A DNA stretch of 64,000 bases, taken from the NCBI RefSeq assembly GCF_040954645.1, contig NC_092805.1, forward strand, positions 23,090,741 through 23,154,740. The letters run 5' to 3'. This DNA is from Diabrotica undecimpunctata. Its lineage: Eukaryota; Arthropoda; Insecta; Coleoptera; Chrysomelidae. Positions 23,080 through 33,683 of this stretch are shown here, in pieces. Below the pieces are notes generated by a model. The model had not been told where the DNA came from and made no database searches. It saw only the letters and a program-made list of their open reading frames with translations. How positions within the stretch are numbered: position 1 is the first letter of the stretch; every line of letters begins with the position of its first letter. The position numbers and the translations under genes are program-made.

Positions 23080-23990
23080 GAAGGTGTTCATTCTTGATTC
23101 CAGCAAAAAGCAAATAGAACTGCATAAAATTTCTATACTTTAGGATCCTTCGACTTGCAAACCAAATATCTATTTGATCTAATTAAAGTCGTTAATAAGT
23201 TGCGTAGCTAAATGAAGGCAAAGAGTACTAAATGTTCTTTAAAAAGAGACACCGAAACGGCAAAAAAAGAAACGCGTTGGTCATCTGTTTCGATCTGATA
23301 AAGACTTTACCTACACCTGTGCTTTGGCATTTGTCACTACACGCGGCTATTATGGACATACTGCTTCAATATTCATGAAATGGGAACTAATAACCCATTT
23401 ATGTTTGTGTGGGATGAAACCGTCACCTCTAGGTGTCCTCAAGAGGAAGGATCCTGCATTTTATTTTTTATAAAAAATTTCGTAAAATCGAAACTACTTA
23501 TTATATATTCTGACCAATGTGGCGGTCAAAATCGTAATATTAAAATGTCATTTTTATGCAACTATATAACTGCATCTCCAGATTTTACTGTGGAAGAAAT
23601 AGATCATCAGTTGTAAGTGGATATTTTTACTTACCATCTGATCAAGATTTTGGCATAATAGAGAAAAAAAGAAATTCCATCGACATGTCTTTATACCCCA
23701 AGACTGGTATACAGTCATAAAGCACACTAGAAAGAAAAATCCTTCCACAGTGATAAACATGGAGAAATCAATTGTTTTTACCAAATTGCTTAAACGTACT
23801 GTAACAAACAGATTAGTTTCGGAATTAATAACAGAGGTAGAGTGGCTCAAAATTCAATAGTTGAGGTTTATGGAATTGATACTTCAGTTAATGGAATTGA
23901 TAGCCCATATACACCATGCATTTAACAAAAACCTGAGATCTTCAGCTCAAGCAACTGGAGGTGCAGTAATTGGACCATTTTCTAACTTCT
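23080..23990 (+). pseudogene. Decayed relative of the 58-60 kb transposon protein
   Basis: Plus-strand remnant in two frames. After a degraded start (FDLIKTLPTPVL near 23,290) comes an open stretch (23,380-23,616): FMFVWDETVTSRCPQEEGSC then KLLIIYSDQCGGQNRNIKMS. A frame change leads to FYLPSDQDFGIIEKKRNSID, then frames reading WYTVIKHTRKKNPST and NRLVSELITEVEWLKIQ. The order and key residues (FD..., YSDxCxxQN, LPxDxxFxxIEK, W..hI) match the intact 650-residue protein at 58,203-60,356. Those Asp/Glu positions are kept although the rest has drifted, as expected for a distinct subfamily of the same transposon-encoded protein. I found no terminal repeats around it. Confidence 0.7.
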
Positions 23991-24359
23991 AACTTCTCAT
24001 GTGTTTATATACATTCTGTTGTAATAAAGTCTTTGATGTAATATCGAGTGTTATATTGTGTAAGATAATCCAATCACTAATTAAAATTATTTTAAATGCA
24101 AAGTGGACCAACCCACATTAAAAAATCAAATATATGTGTTTATCCAAAATTTTGAAACAAATTTATGAAATAACTAATACCTAACTTACTTCCATTCATT
24201 AAAATCAAAAATTATTCTTATACAAGGTTATAGTGGATTTCTTAATTTTCACTTTTTTTCAAAGCCATTTTCTAACAGTTTCTAATATTGGGGTTAGTCC
24301 GTTATTGCACTCCTAGCCTTAGTTGTAAATTAAAGTATTTATTTATAAAAAAATGTTTA

Positions 24360-24795
24360 CAAAAATTGGTATAATACAACTTTTTGAGATTGCAAACCTA
24401 CATATTAGTATTCGGCGAAATATTTTACACAAGATAGAATAGGTTTCAATTCTCCACCCTCTATTGCATATAGAAAGGTATCCAGCTGTCTGACTATAGT
24501 TAATAATATAAATAGACAAACAGCACTTACTGATTTGACGATACCTAATAGCTACTATCCTCTCTACTACTGGTGTCATTCTGAAGAACCTTCTAGAGAA
24601 TATTAAATTGCGTAAATCTTTATAAGACTGTGCCAAAAGCACGTGAGATCCTCGATGTCCTGATGCGTAAGAAATTTTTTCGGAGACACTCCAGCATAAC
24701 AGGACACATAGGTCTCGATAATCTGGAAATACTGCGTACAGAGAGCTCAATACTTTTGATACTGTAGGGTTTACCGAATATTCCACTTAGAAGAA
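24360..24795 (+). pseudogene. Non-LTR retrotransposon C-terminal fragment
   Basis: Plus-strand frames: ALTDLTIPNSYYPL, then IVISTTGVILKNLLENIK-like sequence and a 3' end reading NTAYRELNTFDTVGFTEYST, followed by GAGAGCCGTATTA. The pattern (T)DhAIPN..., then h.TTGVI.KNL, then DTVGh matches the much better preserved minus-strand copy at 36,110-37,010, so this is the same family and only its last 140 codons. The 147-residue frame on the opposite strand is a shadow. Confidence 0.65.
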
Positions 24796-25911
24796 TTGAG
24801 AGCCGTATTATTAATTGTGTACTGCGCTATCTTCACTCAATTCCTGAGTAAAATTAAATAAAAGAAATAATCTTAAACTATGGTTTATACTTAAATAAAA
24901 GAATACATATTTGAAGAGATTCTATTATTAAAAGGTTCTGTGCGTAATGTAGTGTTAGTAAAAAAAATAGAGTTAAATGTTTATTTTTATGTTCTTAAGC
25001 AATTAAATTAATAGGTAGTAAACTTATTTGTTAGCTAAAGCAACTAAAAAGGACACCTTCGTATTAGCTGGATATGAAATATTTAGATTGTAGAATTTTG
25101 AAAATAACTGTTTGGTAAAATTTGGATATTTGGAGCAAAAAAAAATTATGTGATAACAATCTTTTACTAAGTTGCATTTTTTGTACGTAATATGATAGAC
25201 GTATCAGATTACCTTAAATTTTTTTTTTAAACAAAACTAAAAGGATGGATCGCATGGTCTTACTAATTCATTGATTTATATAATTTTTTTTTAATTTAAT
25301 TTATTTTTTTACCATTTTTAATCTGATTTTATGAATTTTCGAGGGTCAATTTTATTATCACAAGAATTTTTTACGCCTATTTAAAAATTTTCCAGGGCTT
25401 TAAATAACCTATTTTTTTATCCTGTTAAATACTTTATTGAAGTCAACAAATCCAAAAATTATAGTTTTCCACATTGAAAACTCTCAGTCGGTTTCTCCCG
25501 TGGCATAAACAATTGCTTTATTTAGGAAACGTGTTTATATCAAAACAGAAACATGACTTTATTAATAAATTACCATAAAAATTTAAAAGCAATGGTATCT
25601 AGTATTTTATTAAACAGTGTAATCATCTTAATGATAAAAAATAATATCAAATTCTATTTGCTACAATTTTAAATAAAAAAATCAATAAATGATGAATACA
25701 AATTGAACATACGAAAGTATACAAAGGGCCCAATTTGATCCCCAATTTGCGTGTTTAATATTTAAGTAGGCGTTATCGAAGAATAGATATCTTCTTAAAG
25801 TCGAAATTTGCCCGTGTATTATACATAGGGGTTGCTATTCAATTTGTTTACCCCTACGCAGAGTCACATTGAGCAACTTGACATACAATATGAAATATAT
25901 CAATATACATA
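24796..25911. other. Very AT-rich DNA, no gene seen
   Basis: Long runs of A and T; no coding signal, RNA gene or named repeat. Confidence 0.45.
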
Positions 25912-26064
<153 letters not shown>

Positions 26065-27169
26065 ATATCACCATTCTTAACATATTCTACCTATTATGGT
26101 GAGCCTCCCTCTGCCCACGATTGTCTAAAAATCGCTCTTCTGTGCCATGTTGTACCGGCTTGTTTCCTTATATCATCTGTATCTGCATCTTTTCCTATTA
26201 GGCTAAATTTATCGACCACGAGATCTTCTCATTGGTCATTTAGGTTACGTGGTCGATAAACATGGAAAATTAGAAAGAGATGCGTGGACTGTTTTGAGTC
26301 AGTTTTCTCTGTCGCACTGGAGGGAAACAGGAATGTATTGTAGCACGCAGTCTGTGCTAGTGTATTTGTATTTCTTCCATCGGCAAAGTTTTTTGCTATT
26401 TTATTACTCCACCTAGTTATTTGACTTTTTTATCCAAATTGGAGTTTTCATATTTGTTATTCGAGCCCACAATTTGTTTAAATTTTTTCTAAATAATTCG
26501 CTTCTTTTGTCTTTCGTATTTTTCTTTTTATTATACTTTGCAACTGTTGGTTTCGAATCTCGTTATTTTTGAATTGTATTGTTTCATTTATTATCTTTAA
26601 AATTTCATTTTTCACTATATTAAAGATTGAGGTTAGGTGAGGTGAAGTGACATGATGAGGTGTTAAAAATTAAATTTCGCTATGTTAAAGAGGTTAAACC
26701 TCAATTTAAATTGAAGTTATCCTCGCTTAGTCTATGCTCCCTTTTTATTCTTGTTTTATTGTTAAGACTTTTAAGTTTCCTGATAACTGCTACGTGTGTT
26801 TTAGTAACGTTGTTCTGCTTCATGATTTGAATTATGTATTTCAGTTGGATTCTATCAAAAGGTCTTCTTCTATTCTTCTTCTATTCAAGGTCTTGCTGTC
26901 AAATAGGTATCATTTTGGGTATATCTCTTACGTATATCTAGATCTAGACTTTCAATTTTACATTAATAATTGTTTTCCTTTTATCTGATAATTGTATACC
27001 TTAAAACACAGTCGGTTTTATTCATTATTTTGTTTTATTTCATATTTCTTTATCCAGCTTTCCATAGTATGGATTAAAAGTTATATTAGCAAGCTTGAAA
27101 ACTACAGACTGACAAACCTTCTTTGTCACTTGTGACAAATACCACACAAGCAACACTGGAACAATTTTA
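26065..27169. other. Mostly non-coding; hairpin at 26,208-26,260
   Basis: TTTATCGACCACG (26,208-26,220) pairs perfectly with CGTGGTCGATAAA (26,248-26,260) across a 27-nt loop. The 26,100-26,165 part read on the minus strand ([17 protein letters not shown]) vaguely resembles a non-LTR C-terminus but is too short to call. The rest shows nothing. Confidence 0.35.
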
Positions 27170-27382
27170 AATAGATTACAGATACATAAGACTTATAGAA
27201 TACATATACAGTAACCAACTACAACTGCAAAACTTCATTAAGCAACAGATTAAATTAAAGTAGGCAGAGGAGCAAGACAAGAGTGTAGCATTTCGCAAAA
27301 AACTTTTCATGACTATGCAGCCCAATGAAATCTCTGTCTTGTTAAAACAAAAGCATCAATATTGACAGAATCAATATCTTAC

Positions 27383-27383
<1 letters not shown>
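27170..27383 (+). pseudogene. Short non-LTR reverse transcriptase fragment
   Basis: Plus-strand frame YIYSNQLQLQNFIKQQIKLK then VGRGARQECSISQKLF. The segment ending GRGARQxCSISxxLF is the RT motif that precedes the palm. No YADD follows, because a TA microsatellite begins at 27,384. Short and decayed; clade cannot be assigned. Confidence 0.5.

Positions 27384-27430
<47 letters not shown>
27384..27430. repeat. (TA)n microsatellite
   Basis: About 45 bp of TA dinucleotides directly before the first unit of the 234-bp tandem repeat. Confidence 0.95.
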
Positions 27431-27439
27431 GGAAGCCCC

Positions 27440-27557
27440 GAAGAAGACATCAGAGAGGATGTCGAAAGCTCGGCCCAATGGATATCGACACGGTTCAACC
27501 CGGAAGACTGGTGAGTTTAATATTAATTTTTATAATAGTATTAATCTTAGCTCTAGG

Positions 27558-27629
<72 letters not shown>

Positions 27630-27791
27630 CCATGTATAGATAACTACTGTTAAAGTTGAAACTGGCTTGTAAAGAAGAAGACATCAGAGAGGATGTCGAG
27701 AGCTCGGCCCAATGGATATCGACACGGTTTAACCCGGAAGACTGGTGAGTTTAATATTAATTTTTATAATAGTATTAATCTTAGCTCTAGG

Positions 27792-27871
<80 letters not shown>

Positions 27872-27907
27872 CCATGTATAGATAACTACTGTTAAAGTTG
27901 AAACTGG
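27440..27907. repeat. Two tandem copies of a 234-bp unit containing (TA)n
   Basis: The segment starting GAAGAAGACATCAGAGAGGA (27,440) recurs at 27,674 almost unchanged: same order of GGATATCGACACGGTT, a conserved AT-rich arm, a long TA run and TTTCCATGTATAGATAACTAC. Copies differ by only a few bases plus TA-run length, so the duplication is recent. Each unit contains GACATC-AGAGAG-GATGTC, a perfect 6-bp hairpin, followed by GAAA or GAGA. Confidence 0.9.
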
Positions 27908-28564
27908 CTTGTAAAATGAAAATGTCTAAAGTCTAAACGTAAGTAAAGTTTTGTTATTTTTTAATTAAGTTGTAAATATCTCCCACATTGTGAGAGAAAG
28001 TCCGTTGTAAAATTGCTGAAGACGACTCTGTTTCCGTATACAAAATACTGCGCGGTTCGATTCATAAATATGCGAAAATAGGAAAATACCAATAAGGTAA
28101 AAGACGTATTGAATGTGGCAGGGAAAAAGAACATTATATAGCCTCGGAATTCGATAAAATTTTAAATTATGTGTTTAATAATACAAAAACGACGAGGGGG
28201 AGCACAGATATGTATACGCAGATAGTGGGGCTATGAGCTGTAATTTCAATATCTGATGGAGATGTTACCTGTCGGGGAACATTAAATATCTTATCAATAT
28301 TTAACATAAAGCAATAAAGTCTTCTTTTGGTATTATATTCGAGATGATAAATGTTTATTGATTTATTAGGAAATAATAATACGAAGTAAAAACGTTTTAT
28401 TTTAAACAGACTATTTCAATTTCATTATTAATTACAAACTTATGGCGTTTATCTATTTCAGAGATCTTTTTATTTCTTATTATAATAACTAGTATATAAG
28501 TTTGACTTTAAGTGAGGGAAGGTGGGGGAATTTTACTCATAAGTTATTAAAACTATTCAGATTA
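27908..28564. other. No gene seen
   Basis: Flank of the Gypsy element's 3' LTR; AT-rich, no coding signal. Confidence 0.4.
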
Positions 28565-28568
28565 ATAT

Positions 28569-28996
28569 TGTGATGATTTTATTTCAATGTCTATTTAATT
28601 TATAATGTCTTGTTCTTATCTTAATTCATTAAAAAGCACAATAACTGATATTAATTTATTTATCACTAAACACACATAATTTATTAAAAAGCGAACGTAA
28701 CATTTAAATTCGCGAGCGCGTCTTGAGAATTAACTGTTTCCTATTCTCCAAAAAGTCCTGTTATATATTCACTACTGTTAGACTGGAAACGTCTACGGTC
28801 TTCTAGACAGAGCGGCGAATTGTTCTCAGAACCGGTATGGTTAAATCGGCTTGTCTCCAGAAGGTTCGAATTGTTGTTTTTATTACAAAGGGGGGCCCAT
28901 CGTGTGTCAGGTAGGCATTACCTAAAAAATACGTGAATGAATGAAAATATTAGTAATAAATATATTTACGGTTTTGGGTCAGAATTTATCGTAACA
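28569..28996 (-). repeat. 3' LTR of Gypsy element
   Basis: 428 bp; on the plus strand it runs from TGTGATGATTTT to ATCGTAACA, so on the element's strand it starts TGTTACG and ends ATCACA. Compared with the other LTR I count two substitutions. Confidence 0.95.
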
Positions 28997-30539
28997 TTGC
29001 CCCCCTCTTAAAAGATTGTTCCTTCTGGAACCTTGTCGGGACTGGAACCGGAACGGTATGCTGGTATCGGCAACTGGACCCTCTTTTACAACTTCCAGTT
29101 GTATAAAAATGACAAGGGACGGTTTTCTCTCCGCACCAGTAACTATGCGGATTGCAACAGACTAACACCTGGACTTCGGTGTCTTTAAAGATCTCTTCCA
29201 CCATATTTCGGATAACCCTCCAATCTAATTGGCGGCACTCCAACTTTGGCATGGCTAACTTTTGCACGTCGGACTCCAGTACGTGCTCTCTCAATTGAAG
29301 TAAGGCTTCCCATACATCTCGGTAGGTAGGTTGGTCACGGGCAGTGTCTTTTGTTACCAGGTAGAAAAGGTAACGTGATGCATCTTGGAGTTTCAAGGTT
29401 TTACCGGGAGCTGGCACTTGGCATTGAAGTTCTGCAACTCGACCAAAGTTCCTTCGAAAGACGGATGCCAACCCTGGTGCGTCTTTGATACTGGCCGGGA
29501 TGGTAAGGGCCAGCGAGTAGTCATCGGGGAGCGCGAGTAGATCTTGCTTTTCTTCAGTGGTAACACCATGTCTCGCTTTACCGGTACCTCCATAGGCACC
29601 CATGAATTCCTCAAACGTGAGGTCAGACACATCGTGGACTTGGTTTACTTCCACTTCTTCATCTACGTCGTGGTCACCTTCGAAAGACGCCAACCGGTTA
29701 TGGTGTACTATCATCGGCTTTCCCCTCGGAATCTTGCTTATTCGGTAGATGACATCGTTGATCTTCTCCATAATTAGGTATGGGCCTTCCCAAAACTGCT
29801 GCAATTTGGGAGAACAACCTTTTCGCTTCTTGGGATTATAGAGCCAGACCTTGTCGTTCTTCTTAAAGCAACCCTTTTCGGCTTGTGTATCGTACCGTTT
29901 CTTCATTCGGTCGCTAGCGATCTGAAGGTGGGAACGGACCAACTCATGTACATCGTCCATTCTTCTTCGTAATTCGATCACATAATCTTCACCTGCTACA
30001 TCTTCTCCAGGTCGACATCCAAACTCGAGATCACAAGGTAGTCGCATTTCGCGTCCGAATAGGACTTTGGCTGGTGTCTGGCCTGTTGATTCGTTAACAG
30101 CAGATCTGCAGGCCATTGTGAAGAACGGAAGGTATTGGTCCCAGTCTCGCTGATGATCGGACACCATCTTTGTCAAATACTTGCCAACTGTCCTATTCAT
30201 TCGTTCTACCCTACCATCCGATTGCGGATGATACGCGGTAGTTCTTGTTTTCTTCATGCCTAGTCTATCACATATTCCTTGGAATAGATCGCTTTCGAAG
30301 TTCCTGCCTTGGTCACTATGTATCTCCAAAGGCACTCCAAATCGGCTGATATATTCTTGGATCAACTTATCTGCAACGGTGGCGGCCTTCTGGTCGGGAA
30401 GTGCGTAAATCTCGACCCACTTAGTAAAGTAATCCATTACTACCAACATGTACTTGCCTCCATTCTCACTTTCTGGAAATGGCCCAGCGATGTCCAAAGC
30501 TATTCTTTCAAACGGGCTTCCAACATTATATTGTCTCAT
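28986..30539 (-). CDS. Gypsy integrase core with macrodomain and CCCH zinc finger
   Basis: 517-residue frame. Residues 1-170 are the integrase catalytic core with Asp36 (VVMDYFTKW), Asp76 (IHSDQGRNFES) and Glu112 (GRVERMN), spacing DD35E. Residues 215-290 are a chromodomain-like C-terminal region ending in PMIVHHNRLASFEG, typical of Gypsy. An acidic linker follows, then residues 325-463 resemble a TARG1/OARD1-type macrodomain: V..E..DLLALPDDYSLA, then APGLASVFRRNFGRVAEL, SRYLFYLVTKD, PTYRDVWEALLQLREHV, AMPKLECRQLDW and VEEIF. Then Cys476-x7-Cys-x5-Cys-x3-His494 forms a CCCH zinc finger before a basic tail. The Gly-Leu-Asp loop that carries the catalytic Asp in TARG1 seems shortened, so it may bind rather than cleave ADP-ribose. 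The true start is upstream, in frame with the zinc-binding segment, behind a frameshift. Confidence 0.9.
   Translation of the reverse strand: MRQYNVGSPFERIALDIAGPFPESENGGKYMLVVMDYFTKWVEIYALPDQKAATVADKLIQEYISRFGVPLEIHSDQGRNFESDLFQGICDRLGMKKTRTTAYHPQSDGRVERMNRTVGKYLTKMVSDHQRDWDQYLPFFTMACRSAVNESTGQTPAKVLFGREMRLPCDLEFGCRPGEDVAGEDYVIELRRRMDDVHELVRSHLQIASDRMKKRYDTQAEKGCFKKNDKVWLYNPKKRKGCSPKLQQFWEGPYLIMEKINDVIYRISKIPRGKPMIVHHNRLASFEGDHDVDEEVEVNQVHDVSDLTFEEFMGAYGGTGKARHGVTTEEKQDLLALPDDYSLALTIPASIKDAPGLASVFRRNFGRVAELQCQVPAPGKTLKLQDASRYLFYLVTKDTARDQPTYRDVWEALLQLREHVLESDVQKLAMPKLECRQLDWRVIRNMVEEIFKDTEVQVLVCCNPHSYWCGEKTVPCHFYTTGSCKRGSSCRYQHTVPVPVPTRFQKEQSFKRGAMLR
28997..29012 (-). other. Polypurine tract
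   Basis: On the element's strand, AAGAGGGGGGCAA directly precedes the 3' LTR, the usual primer for plus-strand DNA synthesis. Confidence 0.8.
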
Positions 30540-30594
30540 AGGAGCTCTCCTTTTTCGGTAAGGCCCGTTACTCGTGGCACAAATAGTACATTTC

Positions 30595-33141
30595 TTACAC
30601 GTCTTTTACATCGTCGGAACTGTTCATCCAATAAAACCGTTCCCGAATTCGCTGAAGGGTTTTCTTTACACCAAAATGCCCTCCCGATGGACTGTCGTGT
30701 AACTGACGAAGTACTTCGGCTATTCTGATCTTTGGGATCACCAACTGTCTTCTCTTCTCTGAACCGTCATCATTTTCCAGGACTCGTTTAAGCAAGCCAT
30801 CTTCGATGATAAATGAGTCCCACTGGGCCCAATACGTCTTAACTACTGAGCATAGGTTTGATATTTCCTGCCAAGGTGGTCGACGGCTTTCCTTTTTCCA
30901 TTTTCGGATTTTCTGTATAACTGGATCTCTCTCTTGTTCTTCCCTTATCTTAGTAGGCGTCCAGTCGTCGTTGACAATCGTCGTTCTTAGCACTGCTGCT
31001 TCCTTGGATTCCGTTTTGTTGCAGTGGGAACACTCTGCTGGGCATGGCCTTCTGGAAAGAGAATCAGCGTTTCTGTGGCTAACTCCGGCCCGGTGCTCAA
31101 TCTTAAAATCGTATTCTTGGAGTCGTTCGATCCACCTGGCTATCTGACCCTCTGGATTCTTAAACTGCATCAACCACTTAAGGGCGACATGGTCGGTTCG
31201 GATTAGAAACTTTCTGCCATAGAGGTATTGATAGAAGTGCTCTACTGATTTAACTACTGCTAGAAGTTCTCTTCTCGTGACGCAATAATTCCGCTCAGGT
31301 TTTGAAAGAACTTTACTAAAATATCCGAGGACTCGTTCCTGTCCTCCTTGAATCTGAGACAGCACTCCTCCAATTCCCACATTACTTGCATCCGTATCTA
31401 AGATGAACTCTCCTTCTGGCAGTAGATACCCCAAAATTGGTGCTGTTATTAAATGCTTTTTCAACGTTTCAAAGGCATTTTGGCAGTCTATATCCCAGCG
31501 GTATTCTCTTGCTTCCTCTGTAAGTCGCGTTAATGGCTTAGCGATATCTGCAAACTTCTTAATAAACCTCCGGTAGTAAGTACATAGTCCAAGAAAACTT
31601 CTCACTTGATGTTTGTCAGTTGGTTTTGGCCATTCCTTAATGGAATCGATTTTTCCCTTATCCACGGCCACTCCTTCTTTACTGACTATATGACCCAGAT
31701 AATTGACTTTACCTTGAAATAGCTGGCACTTCTTGGGGTTTAGCATCAATTGGGCAGATTTAAGTCGATTAAAAACGTTTTCTAAATTCCTCAAATGATC
31801 TTCGAATGTCTCCCCCAAGACGATTATGTCATCTAAATAAACCAGGCATGTTTTCCAAGATAACCCTCTCAACACATTTTCCATAAGCCTCACAAATGTC
31901 GCAGGAGCATTACAAAGTCCAAATGGCATAACGTTGAATTGCCACAATCCAGATTCTGTGGTGAAGGCTGTCTTTTCTTTATCGACTGGGTCCATTTCTA
32001 CCTGCCAGTATCCAGACTTCAAATCTAAAGTAGAAAACAATTTACTTCCAGCCAATGTGTCCAATGTGTCATCGATCCGAGGCAGAGGATAACTATCTTT
32101 CTTGGTAACGTTGTTCAGCAAACGGTAATCCACACAGAACCTCGTCGTTCCGTCTTTCTTCTTAACCAGGACCACCGGAGAGACCCATGGGCTCGTAGAA
32201 GGTTCTATCACCCCGTCTTTCTTCATTTCCCGAACAATCGTTTCAGCTTCCTCTCTTTTCGCCTGTGGTAATCGTCGCGCTGTTTGACGAATTGGCTTAG
32301 CATTACCAGTATCGATTTTATGCTTAACAACCGTAGTTCTTCCCGTCTTTCCTCCTTTCGGTACGAAAATATCACGATACTGCCGAAGAAATTCCCTTAA
32401 TTTCCTTTTCTCCATCTGATTTAGAGACTGTCCTGCAACTGCAACCATTTGGTCGAATTTGTCGTTGGAATTATCAGATGTTGTCGCCTGACGGATTATG
32501 GATGTCACAGGTACACAAGTTCCTACTTTTGTCTCTTTCTTTATGGTCACTGGGTAGTCGTTGACATTGATAAGTCTCACAGGAATTTCTTTAGCCGAAG
32601 TCACCAATTCCTTTCCAATTATGATTCCATGGCCAACCTCATCGTCGTGGTTCCAAGGCTCCATCATAACAGGTCTCCCTTCGTCCACAATTCCCTGTAG
32701 CCGCGCTGCTATGATCGTTTCGCTTCTCGCAGGCACGACTGTATCTTCTGTAATGGCTGCTTGCACAGTGTTGTCATTATGTGGATGGAGAAATACCTCC
32801 TCGTTGCCAACTTTGATTACCTTATTCTTAAAATCCAATTGGAATCCATGCATATTCATTACGTCCATTCCTAATATAACATCCTCTTCGATGTCAGCAA
32901 CTATAACAGTATGGACGAACTTTTCTGCTCCAATTCCCAATTGTACCTGGATTTCTCCATGAATGTTAGCATTTTTACCTGTAGCGGTCCGAAGTCGCAA
33001 CCTCGTTGGTAACAGTTTCTTTCGGCTGTTTATAACTGTCGGGCGTATAATGGTTCTGGTCGCTCCGGTATCCACCAACAACGTATGCTTTTTACCATTT
33101 ATGTCTCCATCTACATATACACTATCTTCACGACATTTCAA
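30595..33141 (-). CDS. Gypsy pol: protease, reverse transcriptase, RNase H
   Basis: 848-residue frame. Protease motif LLVDTGATRTI (Asp24); second part VILGMDVM at about residue 90. Reverse transcriptase from about 280 to 480 with DGTTRFCVDYRLLN, STLDLKSGYWQV, FGLCNAPATF and catalytic YLDD at 435-438. RNase H begins at ILDTDASNVGIGG (about 580) and includes TRRELLAVVKSVEHF and RTDHVALKWL. It ends in the first half of the integrase zinc domain (HDSPSGGHFGVKKTL, RFYWM); the CKKCTIC half continues in another frame after a small deletion near 30,590. The upstream frame stays open toward gag, which suggests synthesis by ribosomal frameshifting. Polymerase residues are intact. Confidence 0.95.
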   Translation of the reverse strand: MKCREDSVYVDGDINGKKHTLLVDTGATRTIIRPTVINSRKKLLPTRLRLRTATGKNANIHGEIQVQLGIGAEKFVHTVIVADIEEDVILGMDVMNMHGFQLDFKNKVIKVGNEEVFLHPHNDNTVQAAITEDTVVPARSETIIAARLQGIVDEGRPVMMEPWNHDDEVGHGIIIGKELVTSAKEIPVRLINVNDYPVTIKKETKVGTCVPVTSIIRQATTSDNSNDKFDQMVAVAGQSLNQMEKRKLREFLRQYRDIFVPKGGKTGRTTVVKHKIDTGNAKPIRQTARRLPQAKREEAETIVREMKKDGVIEPSTSPWVSPVVLVKKKDGTTRFCVDYRLLNNVTKKDSYPLPRIDDTLDTLAGSKLFSTLDLKSGYWQVEMDPVDKEKTAFTTESGLWQFNVMPFGLCNAPATFVRLMENVLRGLSWKTCLVYLDDIIVLGETFEDHLRNLENVFNRLKSAQLMLNPKKCQLFQGKVNYLGHIVSKEGVAVDKGKIDSIKEWPKPTDKHQVRSFLGLCTYYRRFIKKFADIAKPLTRLTEEAREYRWDIDCQNAFETLKKHLITAPILGYLLPEGEFILDTDASNVGIGGVLSQIQGGQERVLGYFSKVLSKPERNYCVTRRELLAVVKSVEHFYQYLYGRKFLIRTDHVALKWLMQFKNPEGQIARWIERLQEYDFKIEHRAGVSHRNADSLSRRPCPAECSHCNKTESKEAAVLRTTIVNDDWTPTKIREEQERDPVIQKIRKWKKESRRPPWQEISNLCSVVKTYWAQWDSFIIEDGLLKRVLENDDGSEKRRQLVIPKIRIAEVLRQLHDSPSGGHFGVKKTLQRIRERFYWMNSSDDVKDV

Positions 33142-33212
33142 AGAAGCTATTAGTATGAGAGGGTCTTTGGAAAAGTTCTGGGTCGAAGCTGCGACCCTAA
33201 GGCTGACCCGTT

Positions 33213-33683
33213 CTAGTTTTCCTGATGGTGAGTTTCTTGATTTGCGTCGTACCTAGGGTGCTTACAGGAGCTTCGTACGTGTCCTATTTCGCCACAATTC
33301 CAGCATCTGATGGTCTTCGTTTTCTTGTGTGTCATGCTTTTTATCATATTAACGAGCTGGTCAAGTTTATCTTCATCTCCTTCCTCTTTTACAGTTCTAA
33401 CTTTACTGTTCCCGCCAGAGGCCTGCGTAGCTGACTCGTATTCGAGGGCGGCGGATAAGACATCAACCAGCGTTTTGTGACGGGCTAATCGCAGTGTTCT
33501 CTGCATTTCATGATCACGAAGACCATCAATAAACGTTTGAACGGCCAATTTTTCCATCATGTCTTCGGGAGCTGTTGGATAAGCATATCGTACTAATCTG
33601 GCAATATCTACCTCATATTCTTGAAGAGCCTCATCTTTCTTTTGTCTTCGATTTTTAAGCTGCGACTGATATACATGCTCCAA
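33213..33683 (-). pseudogene. Gypsy gag, capsid C-terminal part and zinc knuckle
   Basis: 156-residue frame: capsid helices (DEALQEYEVDIARLVRYAYP, AVQTFIDGLRDHEMQRTLRL) followed by a CCHC zinc knuckle CWNCGEIGHVRSSC that would bind RNA. It overlaps the end of the upstream gag frame in another phase. Related Gag proteins have more capsid between the two, so I infer a deletion with frame change near 33,690-33,710. Its end overlaps the upstream open extension of pol. Confidence 0.85.

Noticed and set aside
24343..24786. 147-residue minus-strand open frame
   Set aside because: The opposite strand carries recognisable LINE C-terminal motifs shared with 36.1-37.0 kb, so this frame is a shadow.
30309..30728. 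Plus-strand frames opposite Gypsy pol, also at 32,449-33,256
   Set aside because: Antisense shadows of protease, RT and integrase coding sequence with no motifs of their own.
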